Shown: in pieces, positions 33,470 through 41,980 of the stretch | Position numbering within the stretch: position 1 is the stretch's first letter | Layout: the number at the start of each line of letters is the position of its first letter | Assembly (NCBI GenBank): GCA_004561555.1 | Contig: SFVH01000020.1 | Location: forward strand, 1-42,436 | DNA from: a bacterium | GTDB lineage: Bacteria; Bacteroidota; Bacteroidia; Bacteroidales; Muribaculaceae | Length of the DNA stretch: 42,436 bases | Reading direction: 5' to 3' | The notes under the pieces: model-generated | The model's database searches: none | Told to the model about the DNA's origin: nothing | What the model saw: the letters and a program-made list of their open reading frames with translations, nothing else | Position numbers and translations under genes: made by a program

Positions 33470-36376
33470 TTAGAAGCCGGAAGGAGGACCCATCGGACCC
33501 CTGCCCGAACGGGAGCCCCGTTGAGGCATTGGCGGGCGTTCGCCATCGGGACCTTTCGGACCGAAACCGTCATAGTTGATATCTTTCTGAGTGGTGCCCT
33601 TTCCAAGTTTGGTGAAACTATAGGAGAGAGTCAACATAAAATAGCGCGTAATGGTGTTAAATTCACGGTCTTCTATATAATTACCGGTTACGTTGCGCGA
33701 CACATTTTTCTTTTGTTGCAACAAGTCGTAGGCTTTCACTGCCACAGTCAGCGACTTATCCTTAAGCATACTGTAGGAGAGCTGTGCGTTCCACAGCCAT
33801 TCGCTGTTGTCGTAGCCGGCAGAATAGCCCGAAGCCTCGGTGTAAGTGAGGTCGGTGCCTATAGCCAAGCCAAAGGGAGTGTAATAGGTAGCATCAAAGC
33901 GACCACCATAGTTGTGGATGTCACTGTTGTTCACTGCCTGCAAGCGGTTGCGAGTATGTTGGAAAGTGTAGGTTGGGCGCAACTCTATGTCAATCACATC
34001 ATTACGGAAAGCGATACTGGGAGTTTCGCTCACAGAGAAGGTGTGTGAGGTGTTGCGAGCTCCGTTGTTAAAGCCTACGGCATTGGAATAGCGAGCAAAC
34101 ACATTGTTGGTCCAACGCCACCCTTTATTGCCTATAGGCGAAGTAATCATCGACATTGCTTGAGCGTTCCACACCCCATTGACATTATCATAAGTGATAG
34201 TTTGCTTACCGGTTTGGCTGTCAAAATGCGTTTTGGAGATGATGCTGTTTTGCGTCACTTGTACTCCGGCAAATGCCATAATGCTTCGCTGACTCTCGCT
34301 GTTGAAGTTGTTGTAGCGAATCATAATGTTATGATTAAACGACGGCAACAAGTTGGGGTTACCAATCACCACCTTCGAGGGGTCGCTCTCGTCGGGCACG
34401 GGTTGCATTTGTGTCATCGTCGGCGAAGTGGAGCGTCCGCGATAGTCGAATGCCAAGGTGTTGGTTTTCGAGAATGAATAGCGCAGACGTGCATATGGCG
34501 CATAATTCCACACCCAATGCTCGGGAATAGTCTTATCGTTATTGATAAGGTTTTCGCTTCTCATCATTGTGGGATTGACCGACACTCCAAAATTTAAGCG
34601 ATATTTCGAGCGGTTTTGCTGATAGCCCACACGTATTTGTTGTGTGAATTGATGATTGCGAAATTGATTGCTTTGGTCTTCATCAAGCACGCCCATCTCT
34701 TCAGCGATAGCATCTGCCACATAGGCACTCGTAACGATGCCGTAGTCGTTTTCGAGCAGTGCAAGAGCATCCTCGGTGGAATATTCGCGATTGCGGTCAT
34801 ACACCATACGGTCGGCATTGTTGAAGTAGTAGTTCATACGATAAGCGAATGTAAGAAATCGCGCTTTCTTGACGTCTCCAAGAGGTTCCATCCACGACAA
34901 GCGAGCACCAACACGATTTGACCATTCATGATTGTCGGTCCATTGGTCGCGCGTCTCATTGTCGTCGGGCGACAAGAAATATTCGTTGATAGAATATGTG
35001 GTTTCGTCTTCCTTAGTGTTGCTGAATTTATACGTACCTTGGATGGAGAAAGAGCGTCCGGGATGATTTTTAAATTTGTAGTTCCAAATCATTTCTGCAG
35101 CGAGGTCATAGGTTGTGCCGTTGCTCGATTGCACATTGCTTGTTTCGCTCACTTTTGAGTTGTCAATGCCCAAAAGTCGTGTCCATTCATCTTTGTCGGA
35201 ATCATTGACACTCACCATAAACGAAGGGCGAAAGTCAAACGTATTGAGCGAATCGGCAACCCAACGCAACCGGAAATTACCTCTCACGTTGTGAGTGCGG
35301 TCGCGAGAATTAGAGAGAGCGTCTTCAAAACTCGACGTTTCCGAAAAAAGATATTCCTTTGTCGACTTTTGAAAGGTCTTTTGATTGCTATGGGAATACA
35401 TCAAGTCGCCACCCACTCGAAACACCTCCTCATTACCTATGTTAAAGTTAAGTCCGAGGCTCTGTGTGTCTTTCACACCATTGACGCCGCCAAACCGACG
35501 GAAACGCCCGTCGCCGGGCATCGAAAACGCCATCTCGTTGATATTGTTAGCGCCGGCAAGAATAGTGAATTGATTGTCGTTGACAAAGCGGTTAACCATA
35601 AGATTGCCCGTATATCGGTCGTCGGTGCCGTAACCCACAGTTGCATTGCCAAACCACCCTTGTTTCATTCCCTTCTTGACAGTAAGGTTAATCACCGTTT
35701 CATCTTCGCCGTCGTCTACCCCGGTGAGACGTGCGAGGTCGCTTTTGCGGTCCACCACCTGGATTTTATCCACCATCTCTACAGGGATATTTTTTGAAGC
35801 CACCTTGGCATCATCAGAGAAAAACTCCTTGCCGTCGACCAAAATTTTTGTCACTTCCTTACCTTGAGCCGTAATCTTTCCATCACTACCCACTTCCACT
35901 CCCGGCAGACGCTTTAGCAAATCTTCGACCACGGCATTTGGTTGCACCTTGTAGGAGTCGGTGTTGTATTCCACGGTGTCTTGCATCACCTTTACTTCGG
36001 CTCTCACCCCCACCACTTCCGCTTCACGAAGCACAATAGTGTTTTCAGCCACCTCAATCTTACCGAGGTCGACAGCGTCAGATGCCGACTTCAATTCGGC
36101 ATTGTTGGTTGTTGGCGAATAACCAACATACACCGTTTTGACAATATATTTGCCTTGCGACACACCGCTGAAACGGAAAGCTCCGTCGGCATCACTGACC
36201 GTGCCCTTAACAAGACTACTATCGCGCGCTGAAAGGAGCTGAATAGTGGCACTGATAAGTGGCGTCTTGTCGCTCTTATCCACCACCACGCCTTTGATAT
36301 TACCGGCATAAATCATAGTCGATGAGAAGATGACCGTCGCTGCTGATAATGCTAATATTCTACCTGCTTTTTTCAT
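33470..36376 (-). CDS. TonB-dependent receptor-like outer-membrane beta-barrel protein
   Basis: 968 aa. A signal peptide (1-24) is followed by a carboxypeptidase-regulatory-like domain (27-105, GVVVDKSDKTPLISATIQLL), then a plug region (VVEDLLKRLPGVEV, ILVDGKEFF, VEMVDKIQVVDRKSD) and a large barrel of the OMP_b-brl_3 type. It lacks the TonB box and the SusC signatures of the receptor at 1-2499, so it is a different subgroup. It may import a small ligand or have a structural role. The barrel ends at about residue 935 and is followed by a ~30-residue Pro/Gly/Arg-rich tail ending GPMGPPSGF. No SusD-like partner is next to it. Confidence 0.88.
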   Translation of the reverse strand: MKKAGRILALSAATVIFSSTMIYAGNIKGVVVDKSDKTPLISATIQLLSARDSSLVKGTVSDADGAFRFSGVSQGKYIVKTVYVGYSPTTNNAELKSASDAVDLGKIEVAENTIVLREAEVVGVRAEVKVMQDTVEYNTDSYKVQPNAVVEDLLKRLPGVEVGSDGKITAQGKEVTKILVDGKEFFSDDAKVASKNIPVEMVDKIQVVDRKSDLARLTGVDDGEDETVINLTVKKGMKQGWFGNATVGYGTDDRYTGNLMVNRFVNDNQFTILAGANNINEMAFSMPGDGRFRRFGGVNGVKDTQSLGLNFNIGNEEVFRVGGDLMYSHSNQKTFQKSTKEYLFSETSSFEDALSNSRDRTHNVRGNFRLRWVADSLNTFDFRPSFMVSVNDSDKDEWTRLLGIDNSKVSETSNVQSSNGTTYDLAAEMIWNYKFKNHPGRSFSIQGTYKFSNTKEDETTYSINEYFLSPDDNETRDQWTDNHEWSNRVGARLSWMEPLGDVKKARFLTFAYRMNYYFNNADRMVYDRNREYSTEDALALLENDYGIVTSAYVADAIAEEMGVLDEDQSNQFRNHQFTQQIRVGYQQNRSKYRLNFGVSVNPTMMRSENLINNDKTIPEHWVWNYAPYARLRYSFSKTNTLAFDYRGRSTSPTMTQMQPVPDESDPSKVVIGNPNLLPSFNHNIMIRYNNFNSESQRSIMAFAGVQVTQNSIISKTHFDSQTGKQTITYDNVNGVWNAQAMSMITSPIGNKGWRWTNNVFARYSNAVGFNNGARNTSHTFSVSETPSIAFRNDVIDIELRPTYTFQHTRNRLQAVNNSDIHNYGGRFDATYYTPFGLAIGTDLTYTEASGYSAGYDNSEWLWNAQLSYSMLKDKSLTVAVKAYDLLQQKKNVSRNVTGNYIEDREFNTITRYFMLTLSYSFTKLGKGTTQKDINYDGFGPKGPDGERPPMPQRGSRSGRGPMGPPSGF

Positions 36377-36396
36377 ACTCTATTGGTTTTTCGGCT

Positions 36397-36404
36397 CAAA
36401 AGTA
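36397..36404 (-). promoter_or_regulatory. -7 box TACTTTTG for the outer-membrane protein gene
   Basis: Full minus-strand TAnnTTTG match, 21 bp before the ATG at 36376. Confidence 0.6.
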
Positions 36405-36457
36405 GTTAAATAAGTTTGTTTTTCAACCACATAATAGACAAAACGCAGATTTGTGCG

Positions 36458-36465
36458 TATATTTG
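36458..36465 (+). promoter_or_regulatory. -7 box TATATTTG for the ABC exporter gene
   Basis: Full TAnnTTTG match, 31 bp before the ATG at 36496, divergent to the box at 36397. Confidence 0.6.
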
Positions 36466-36495
36466 CATCACTTTTAAAAAAAATTTAGAATTTAA

Positions 36496-38325
36496 ATGGG
36501 TGATTTTCTGAAAATATTGCGCCGTTTCGTGCCTCCTTACAAGAAATATCTTGTGCTTAACATCTTTTTCAACATTCTGTCGGCTGTGCTCACGCTCTTC
36601 TCGTTTGCACTGATTATCCCGATATTGGAAATGCTGTTTATGGGCGATGCCGGAGTGCAATACACCTATATGGAGTGGGGCTCAGCCTCTTTGAAAGATG
36701 TGGCAATAAATAATTTCTACTATGCTGCGGCATTCTGCAAATCCACCTATGGCGCATCCACCACCCTGATGCTTCTTGCTGTGGCTTTAGTGATAATGAC
36801 CGGACTGAAAACCGGAGCGGCATATCTTAGTTCGCACTTCCTCATTCCTATCCGCGCCGGAGTGGTGCGCGACATTCGCAATTTTGTCTACGACAAGATT
36901 GTCGCCCTGCCGATAGGCTTTTTTACAAGCGAAAAGAAGGGCGACGTAATGGCGAGAATGTCGGGGGATGTGGCTGAAATCGAAAACTCCATCATGGCAT
37001 CTTTGGAGATGATGTTTAAAAATCCGATAATGATTGTTGTTTGCTTGACTATGATGATTGTCATCAGCTGGCAACTGACACTGTTTGTGTTTGTTTTGCT
37101 TCCTATCGCCGGATTGGTGATGGGACGCATAGGCAAGCGGCTCAAGCGACAATCGCTCACCGGACAACAGCAATGGGGCGCTTTAATGTCGACCATCGAA
37201 GAAACTCTCGGAGGATTGCGCATCGTGAAAGCCTTCAATGCCGAGCATAAGATGCGTCATCGCTTCCACGACGAAAATCAACAGTTTTTTCGCACCTCCA
37301 CTCGCATCAATCGTCGCCAAGCCCTGGCTCATCCTATGAGTGAATTTCTGGGGACAATAACCATCGCCATCGTGCTTTGGTTTGGAGGTACACTCATCCT
37401 TTCCGGGAAAAACATCATCGATGCTCCGACATTCATCTACTATATGGTGATTTTCTACAGCATCATCAATCCTGCAAAAGACCTGTCGAAAGCCGCTTAT
37501 GCCATCCAAAAAGGTTTGGCATCAATGCAACGCGTAGACAAAATCCTTAATGCCGACAACCCTATCAAAGACCCTTTGCAGCCCAAAGCTTTGCCCAAGG
37601 GCAACTACGACATCAGCTATCGCAACGTGCGCTTTCGTTATAATCGCGAATGGGTGATTGACGATGTGAACCTCGACATTCCCTATGGCAAAACTGTGGC
37701 GCTCGTAGGACAGTCAGGTAGCGGAAAATCTACTCTCGCCGACCTGTTGCCCCGCTTCTATGACGTGGAAGAAGGTGAAATCACAATCGGTGGCATCAAC
37801 ATCAAAGATTTTAAAGTGAAAGACCTTCGCGAACTGATGGGCAACGTAAATCAAGAAGCTATACTCTTCAACGACTCGTTTTATAACAACATTACTTTCG
37901 GCGTGGACAATCCCACTCGCCAACAAGTGATTGAAGCGGCAAAAATCGCTAATGCCCACGACTTTATTATGGAGTCGGAAGAGGGTTACGACACCTGTAT
38001 CGGTGACCGTGGCTGCCGTCTTTCCGGTGGTCAACGGCAACGCATCAGCATCGCTCGCGCCATCCTGAAAAATCCACCGTTGCTCATCCTTGACGAAGCC
38101 ACTTCGGCACTCGACACTCAAAGCGAAAGGTTGGTACAGGAGGCCCTCGACCGCTTGATGAAAAACCGCACCACTCTTGTGATTGCTCATCGACTCTCGA
38201 CAATTGCCGGTGCCGACCTTATCTGTGTGATGCACGAAGGGAAAATTGTGGAGCGAGGCACTCACGATCAGCTTATAGCCCTCAACCGCTATTACAAGCG
38301 ACTTGTGGATATGCAAAAATTTTAA
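36496..38325 (+). CDS. ABC exporter, MsbA-like (membrane and ATPase in one chain)
   Basis: 609 aa. Six membrane helices fill about residues 15-330. The ATPase domain has Walker A GQSGSGKST (~415), signature LSGGQRQR (~515), Walker B LLILDEATSALD and the H-loop IAHRLS. The half-transporter works as a dimer. The family includes the lipid A flippase MsbA and drug or lipid exporters; in Bacteroidetes this type is usually labelled MsbA-like. Lipid A transport is a fair guess but not shown. The queA-like gene starts 12 bp downstream and is probably co-transcribed. Confidence 0.9.
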   Translation: MGDFLKILRRFVPPYKKYLVLNIFFNILSAVLTLFSFALIIPILEMLFMGDAGVQYTYMEWGSASLKDVAINNFYYAAAFCKSTYGASTTLMLLAVALVIMTGLKTGAAYLSSHFLIPIRAGVVRDIRNFVYDKIVALPIGFFTSEKKGDVMARMSGDVAEIENSIMASLEMMFKNPIMIVVCLTMMIVISWQLTLFVFVLLPIAGLVMGRIGKRLKRQSLTGQQQWGALMSTIEETLGGLRIVKAFNAEHKMRHRFHDENQQFFRTSTRINRRQALAHPMSEFLGTITIAIVLWFGGTLILSGKNIIDAPTFIYYMVIFYSIINPAKDLSKAAYAIQKGLASMQRVDKILNADNPIKDPLQPKALPKGNYDISYRNVRFRYNREWVIDDVNLDIPYGKTVALVGQSGSGKSTLADLLPRFYDVEEGEITIGGINIKDFKVKDLRELMGNVNQEAILFNDSFYNNITFGVDNPTRQQVIEAAKIANAHDFIMESEEGYDTCIGDRGCRLSGGQRQRISIARAILKNPPLLILDEATSALDTQSERLVQEALDRLMKNRTTLVIAHRLSTIAGADLICVMHEGKIVERGTHDQLIALNRYYKRLVDMQKF

Positions 38326-38337
38326 TCCTTTGAGAAA

Positions 38338-39555
38338 ATGACTAAAGTCTACGACATCAAAATTGAAGATTTCAACTATCCTCTCCCCGACGAACGAATT
38401 GCAAAACACCCTCTTGCCGAACGCGACCGTTGCAAACTGCTGTTACGCAAAGACGGAATAATCTCCGAACATATCTTCTCCGAAATCCCGGAATTGCTAC
38501 CCGAACACTCCACGTTGGTCTACAACAACACACGGGTGATTAATGCGCGCTTGCGATTTCGCAAAGCCGGCGGAGGAGCGCTGATAGAGATTTTTTGTCT
38601 CGAACCTCTATCGCCGAGCGACTATGCCTTGACTTTTGCCACCACTAAAGGATGCGAATGGCTTTGCTTTGTGGGCAACTCCAAACGCTGGAAATCGGGC
38701 TTGCTGGAATTACCGGTGACTGTCGACGACAAAGAGGTGACACTCACCGCCGAACGCACCGGACAAGCTGGCAACGCATTTCGCATCCGCTTCTCTTGGG
38801 ACAACAAAGATGTCACCTTCGCCTCTATCCTCGACGCCGTGGGTGAGATACCTATCCCGCCATACCTCAACCGCTCCACCGAGAGCACCGACGCCGTAGA
38901 TTATCAGACCATATATTCTCACATTGAAGGGTCGGTAGCGGCGCCTACCGCCGGGCTACACTTCACCGAAAAGACACTTGCCGACATCGACAGTCATGGC
39001 ATCCGCCGGTGCGAACTCACTCTGCATGTGGGTGCCGGCACATTTCAGCCCGTAAAATCCGACACCATCGGCGACCATGAGATGCACACCGAGTTTATCT
39101 CCGTCACTCACAGCCTTATCAAAGCCCTCATCGAAGCTCCCGGCAAAATCATTGCCGTAGGCACCACGTCGGTGCGCACTCTCGAGAGCCTTTATTATAT
39201 CGGCGTTGCGCTCCACAATAACCCCGACAATCCCGAAGAAGCGCTACATGTGGCGCAATGGACACCCTATAGCTACGACAACAGCCTTTCGACCATCGAC
39301 GCTTTGAAAGCCATCGACGCATATATGCAAAAAAATGGCCTCTCACATATTGTGGGGGCCACTCAAATCATTATTGCTCCGGGCTATCGCTTCCATGTGG
39401 TAGATGGCATGATTACCAACTTTCACCAGCCTCAATCCACATTGTTGCTATTGGTATCGGCATTTGTCGAAGGCAAATGGCGCGAAATCTATGATTTTGC
39501 TCTTACTCGCGACTTCCGTTTCCTCAGCTACGGCGATGCCTGCCTGTTGCTCTAA
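38338..39555 (+). CDS. second QueA-type S-adenosylmethionine:tRNA ribosyltransferase-isomerase
   Basis: 405 aa, about 55 longer than QueA. QueA signatures are kept: NNTRVINARL, SVAAPTAGLHF, LHVGAGTFQPV, AVGTTSVRTLES and MITNFHQPQSTLLLLVSAF. The extra length lies in the middle and near residues 285-330 (PDNPEEALHVAQWTPYSYD). Compared with the queA at 12606 it is diverged, not a recent copy. It may act on another substrate or be a Bacteroidetes-specific paralogue. Its stop codon abuts the stop of the convergent zinc-ribbon gene with no gap. Confidence 0.85.
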   Translation: MTKVYDIKIEDFNYPLPDERIAKHPLAERDRCKLLLRKDGIISEHIFSEIPELLPEHSTLVYNNTRVINARLRFRKAGGGALIEIFCLEPLSPSDYALTFATTKGCEWLCFVGNSKRWKSGLLELPVTVDDKEVTLTAERTGQAGNAFRIRFSWDNKDVTFASILDAVGEIPIPPYLNRSTESTDAVDYQTIYSHIEGSVAAPTAGLHFTEKTLADIDSHGIRRCELTLHVGAGTFQPVKSDTIGDHEMHTEFISVTHSLIKALIEAPGKIIAVGTTSVRTLESLYYIGVALHNNPDNPEEALHVAQWTPYSYDNSLSTIDALKAIDAYMQKNGLSHIVGATQIIIAPGYRFHVVDGMITNFHQPQSTLLLLVSAFVEGKWREIYDFALTRDFRFLSYGDACLLL

Positions 39556-40329
39556 TTAGTCTTCTTTCACACCTGCGAGAGCCGGGTCGATAAGGATACG
39601 ACCGCAGTATTCACAGACGATGATTTTCTTGTGCATCTTCACTTCCACTTGGCGTTGTGCCGGGATGCGATTGAAGCAACCGCCACAAGCGTTGCGTTGC
39701 ACATAAACGACACCTAAACCGTTGCGAGCATTAGAGCGAATGCGCTTAAACGCTTTAAGCAAACGTGGCTCTATCTGTTCTTCAAGTTTCTTAGCTTGCT
39801 CACGAAGTTTTTCCTCGTCTTGCTTTGTTTCCGAGATGATTTCGCTCAACTCGCCTTTCTTCTCTGCAAGGATGTGGTTGCGGTCTTCCAATGCCTCTTC
39901 AGCGGCGGCAACATCTTGATTCTTTCGGTCGCAAAGCTCAGTGTATTCGCGGATACGCTTTTCGCAAAGCTCTATTTCAAGTTGCTTAAACCCGATTTCC
40001 TTGGCAAGGAAGTCAAATTCCTTGTTGTTGCGCACATTGTTTTGTTGGTCCGTCCATTTTGCAATAGCGTCTTGTGATTGTTGGATTTCCACCTTCTTGG
40101 CTGCCACGTTTTTGCGCAATTCTTCAGCTTCAGCCTTGAAGTTTTGGATACGAGTTTTCAGACCCTCAATCTCGTCTTCCAGGTCTTTCACTTCCAAGGG
40201 AAGTTCGCCGCGAAGAGTCTTGATGCGGTCGATTTCCGAGAGGATGGTCTGCAATTTGTAAAGAGCATCCAAGCGTTGCTCTACAGAGAGCGACTTGTCG
40301 GCTGCTGCCGTCTTTTTTTCTGTTGCCAT
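39556..40329 (-). CDS. coiled-coil protein with C4 zinc ribbon
   Basis: 257 aa. A long coiled coil covers about residues 20-195, followed by a zinc ribbon with ACGGCF and VCEYCGR (two CxxC pairs). This is the zf-RING_7/DUF164 type. Such proteins are often found beside nif3-like genes, as here (17-bp gap). They are thought to bind nucleic acid or to act on the ribosome; the role is not settled. It has no promoter of its own, so it is read from the nif3 promoter. Confidence 0.85.
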   Translation of the reverse strand: MATEKKTAAADKSLSVEQRLDALYKLQTILSEIDRIKTLRGELPLEVKDLEDEIEGLKTRIQNFKAEAEELRKNVAAKKVEIQQSQDAIAKWTDQQNNVRNNKEFDFLAKEIGFKQLEIELCEKRIREYTELCDRKNQDVAAAEEALEDRNHILAEKKGELSEIISETKQDEEKLREQAKKLEEQIEPRLLKAFKRIRSNARNGLGVVYVQRNACGGCFNRIPAQRQVEVKMHKKIIVCEYCGRILIDPALAGVKED

Positions 40330-40346
40330 AGTTGTTTATGAATTCT

Positions 40347-41123
40347 TTATTTATATTTTATTACGTTCTTGTCAGTTGCCGAAATCACCACCTTCAAGTC
40401 GGGAAATCGCTGAACGAGCAATGAGCTGAAAATCTCTTTCACACACTGCTCGGTCTCGTAGTGTCCGGCATCAATGACGGCTATCTGATGGGCAAAACCG
40501 GTGAAGTCGTGATATTTCACATCGCCGGTGATATAGAGTTGTGCCCCGGCAGCTACCGCCTCTTCAATCAAAAAAGCACCGCTACCGCCACACAAAGCCA
40601 CCTTTTCCACCACAGCCTCTTCATTGCCGCAATATCTCACAGCTTGACAGCCGAAAGCCTCTTTCACACGCTTAATCATATCGGCGAGGGTGGTAGGCAT
40701 CACTCGTCCCACACATCCGCTACCGCTAATGCCGTCGGCTTGCGGCTGCAGCACTGTCACATCAGTCAACCCCAGCTTCTGAGCCATGCGATGCGACACC
40801 CCGCCATGGGCATTGTCGAGATTGGTGTGTGCCGAATAGAGAGTGATATTGCGACGAATAGCTTCCATAAGGATTCGTCCCACGGGCGTTGCGGGACTGA
40901 TTGTTTTCACTCCCTTGAATAATAATGGATGATGGGAAATAATAAGGTTACAGCCACACTCCTCTGCCTCCCTCACGGTTTGTTCCGTGATGTCGAGCGT
41001 GAGAAGTGCTCCGCTACAAGAATTTGTCGCATCGCCTGCCTGCAGTCCTGCGTTGTCGTAGCTCTCTTGCAAAGCGCGAGGGGCAAATTCCTCAATCGCG
41101 TGAATTACACTGCAAATCGTCAT
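40347..41123 (-). CDS. Nif3-like dinuclear metal-centre protein, short form
   Basis: 258 aa. The family forms hexameric rings with two metals per subunit. Ligand motifs are seen: SHHPLLFKG (His64-His65), SAHTNLDNAHGG and the C-terminal DAGHYETEQ. Many Bacteroidetes Nif3 proteins are about 365 aa with a PII-like inserted domain; this one lacks the insert and matches the E. coli YbgI length. Its enzymatic role is unsettled (GTP cyclohydrolase type 1-like is a common label). First gene of a two-gene operon with the zinc-ribbon protein. Confidence 0.88.
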   Translation of the reverse strand: MTICSVIHAIEEFAPRALQESYDNAGLQAGDATNSCSGALLTLDITEQTVREAEECGCNLIISHHPLLFKGVKTISPATPVGRILMEAIRRNITLYSAHTNLDNAHGGVSHRMAQKLGLTDVTVLQPQADGISGSGCVGRVMPTTLADMIKRVKEAFGCQAVRYCGNEEAVVEKVALCGGSGAFLIEEAVAAGAQLYITGDVKYHDFTGFAHQIAVIDAGHYETEQCVKEIFSSLLVQRFPDLKVVISATDKNVIKYK

Positions 41124-41140
41124 TGTTTCGTTTACGGGCG

Positions 41141-41148
41141 CAAAGGTA
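41141..41148 (-). promoter_or_regulatory. -7 box TACCTTTG of the nif3 operon
   Basis: Perfect minus-strand TAnnTTTG match, 18 bp before the ATG at 41123. Confidence 0.65.
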
Positions 41149-41180
41149 ATAATTTTTCGGCTATCTATCCAAAAAAATCT

Positions 41181-41210
41181 TCATTTATGCGCCCTAACAC
41201 GCATAAATGA
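41181..41210. promoter_or_regulatory. 11-bp perfect inverted repeat between nif3 and recO
   Basis: TCATTTATGCG (41181-41191) is the exact inverse of CGCATAAATGA (41200-41210), spacer 8. It lies between the two divergent promoters and touches the recO -7-like box, so it could be an operator. There is no T-run on either side. Confidence 0.5.
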
Positions 41211-41211
41211 C

Positions 41212-41219
41212 TAACTTTA
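41212..41219 (+). promoter_or_regulatory. -7-like box TAACTTTA of recO
   Basis: One mismatch to TAnnTTTG, directly after the inverted repeat and 24 bp before the recO start. Confidence 0.4.
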
Positions 41220-41243
41220 CATCGTTTTTTTTAACTACCAACG

Positions 41244-41969
41244 ATGAATGAGAGTTTGCGAGGCATCGTGTTGCACACGGTGAAATACAACGAAAAGAAT
41301 GCTGTGGTGAGGGTGTATACCGATGCCCATGGCATTATGTCGTTTCTTCTGCCACAGTCGGCGGGAAAGGTGGCAAGGATGCGTCGAGCGCTATTTCGCG
41401 AATTATCGCTCTTGGAGATTACCACCGCCATCACTCCCAACCGTGATATTTTTCGCATCATCGATGCTCGGGTGAGCGAACCGCTACCGATGCTCTACAC
41501 CAATCCCGTAAAAAATACTATTGCACTTTTTCTCACCGAACTGCTATCGCGAGTGATTGTGGAGCAAGAGCCTAATGCTCCTCTCTTTTCTTATATATGG
41601 TCGGCAATCAAACTCCTTGATGCCCTCGACGACGGCATCGCCAATTTTCACATCTGCTTTTTGTGGAATCTCGGGGTGTTTTTGGGTATCGAACCGGATG
41701 CCTCAACGTATAGCAAAGGATATGCCTTTGATATGGTAAACGGTGTGTTTATCCACGGATTACCTGCTCATTCTCATTTCGTCACGGGCGACGAAGCGGA
41801 GGAGGTCTATCGCTTGTCGCGTATCACCTTTGAAAATATGCACCATTATCGCTTCTCGCGAGCACAACGCAATCGTGTGCTTGAGCTTTCGCTGGAATAT
41901 CTAAGCATCCACAACTCCTCTCTCGGCAATTTGCGCTCGCCGGAAATACTTCGAGCACTTTTCGACTGA
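41244..41969 (+). CDS. recO: DNA repair protein RecO
   Basis: 241 aa, normal length. An N-terminal OB-fold (RGIVLHTVKYNEKNAVVRVYT, in pieces RGIVLHTVKYNEK and VVRVYTDAHG) is followed by a helical domain with the typical FLTELLSRVI and a C-terminal half without the four zinc cysteines, as often seen in Bacteroidetes RecO. It loads RecA at single-strand gaps with RecR. It converges on the unknown gene at the right edge with 11 bp between. Confidence 0.92.
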   Translation: MNESLRGIVLHTVKYNEKNAVVRVYTDAHGIMSFLLPQSAGKVARMRRALFRELSLLEITTAITPNRDIFRIIDARVSEPLPMLYTNPVKNTIALFLTELLSRVIVEQEPNAPLFSYIWSAIKLLDALDDGIANFHICFLWNLGVFLGIEPDASTYSKGYAFDMVNGVFIHGLPAHSHFVTGDEAEEVYRLSRITFENMHHYRFSRAQRNRVLELSLEYLSIHNSSLGNLRSPEILRALFD

Positions 41970-41980
41970 CAACCCGGAGA

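Noticed and set aside
34928..35797. Several plus-strand frames inside the outer-membrane protein gene
   Set aside because: All lie opposite the barrel-coding frame, without start signals or motifs.
37714..38409. 231-codon minus-strand frame across the ABC exporter end
   Set aside because: Antisense shadow of the conserved ATPase domain; composition is not protein-like.
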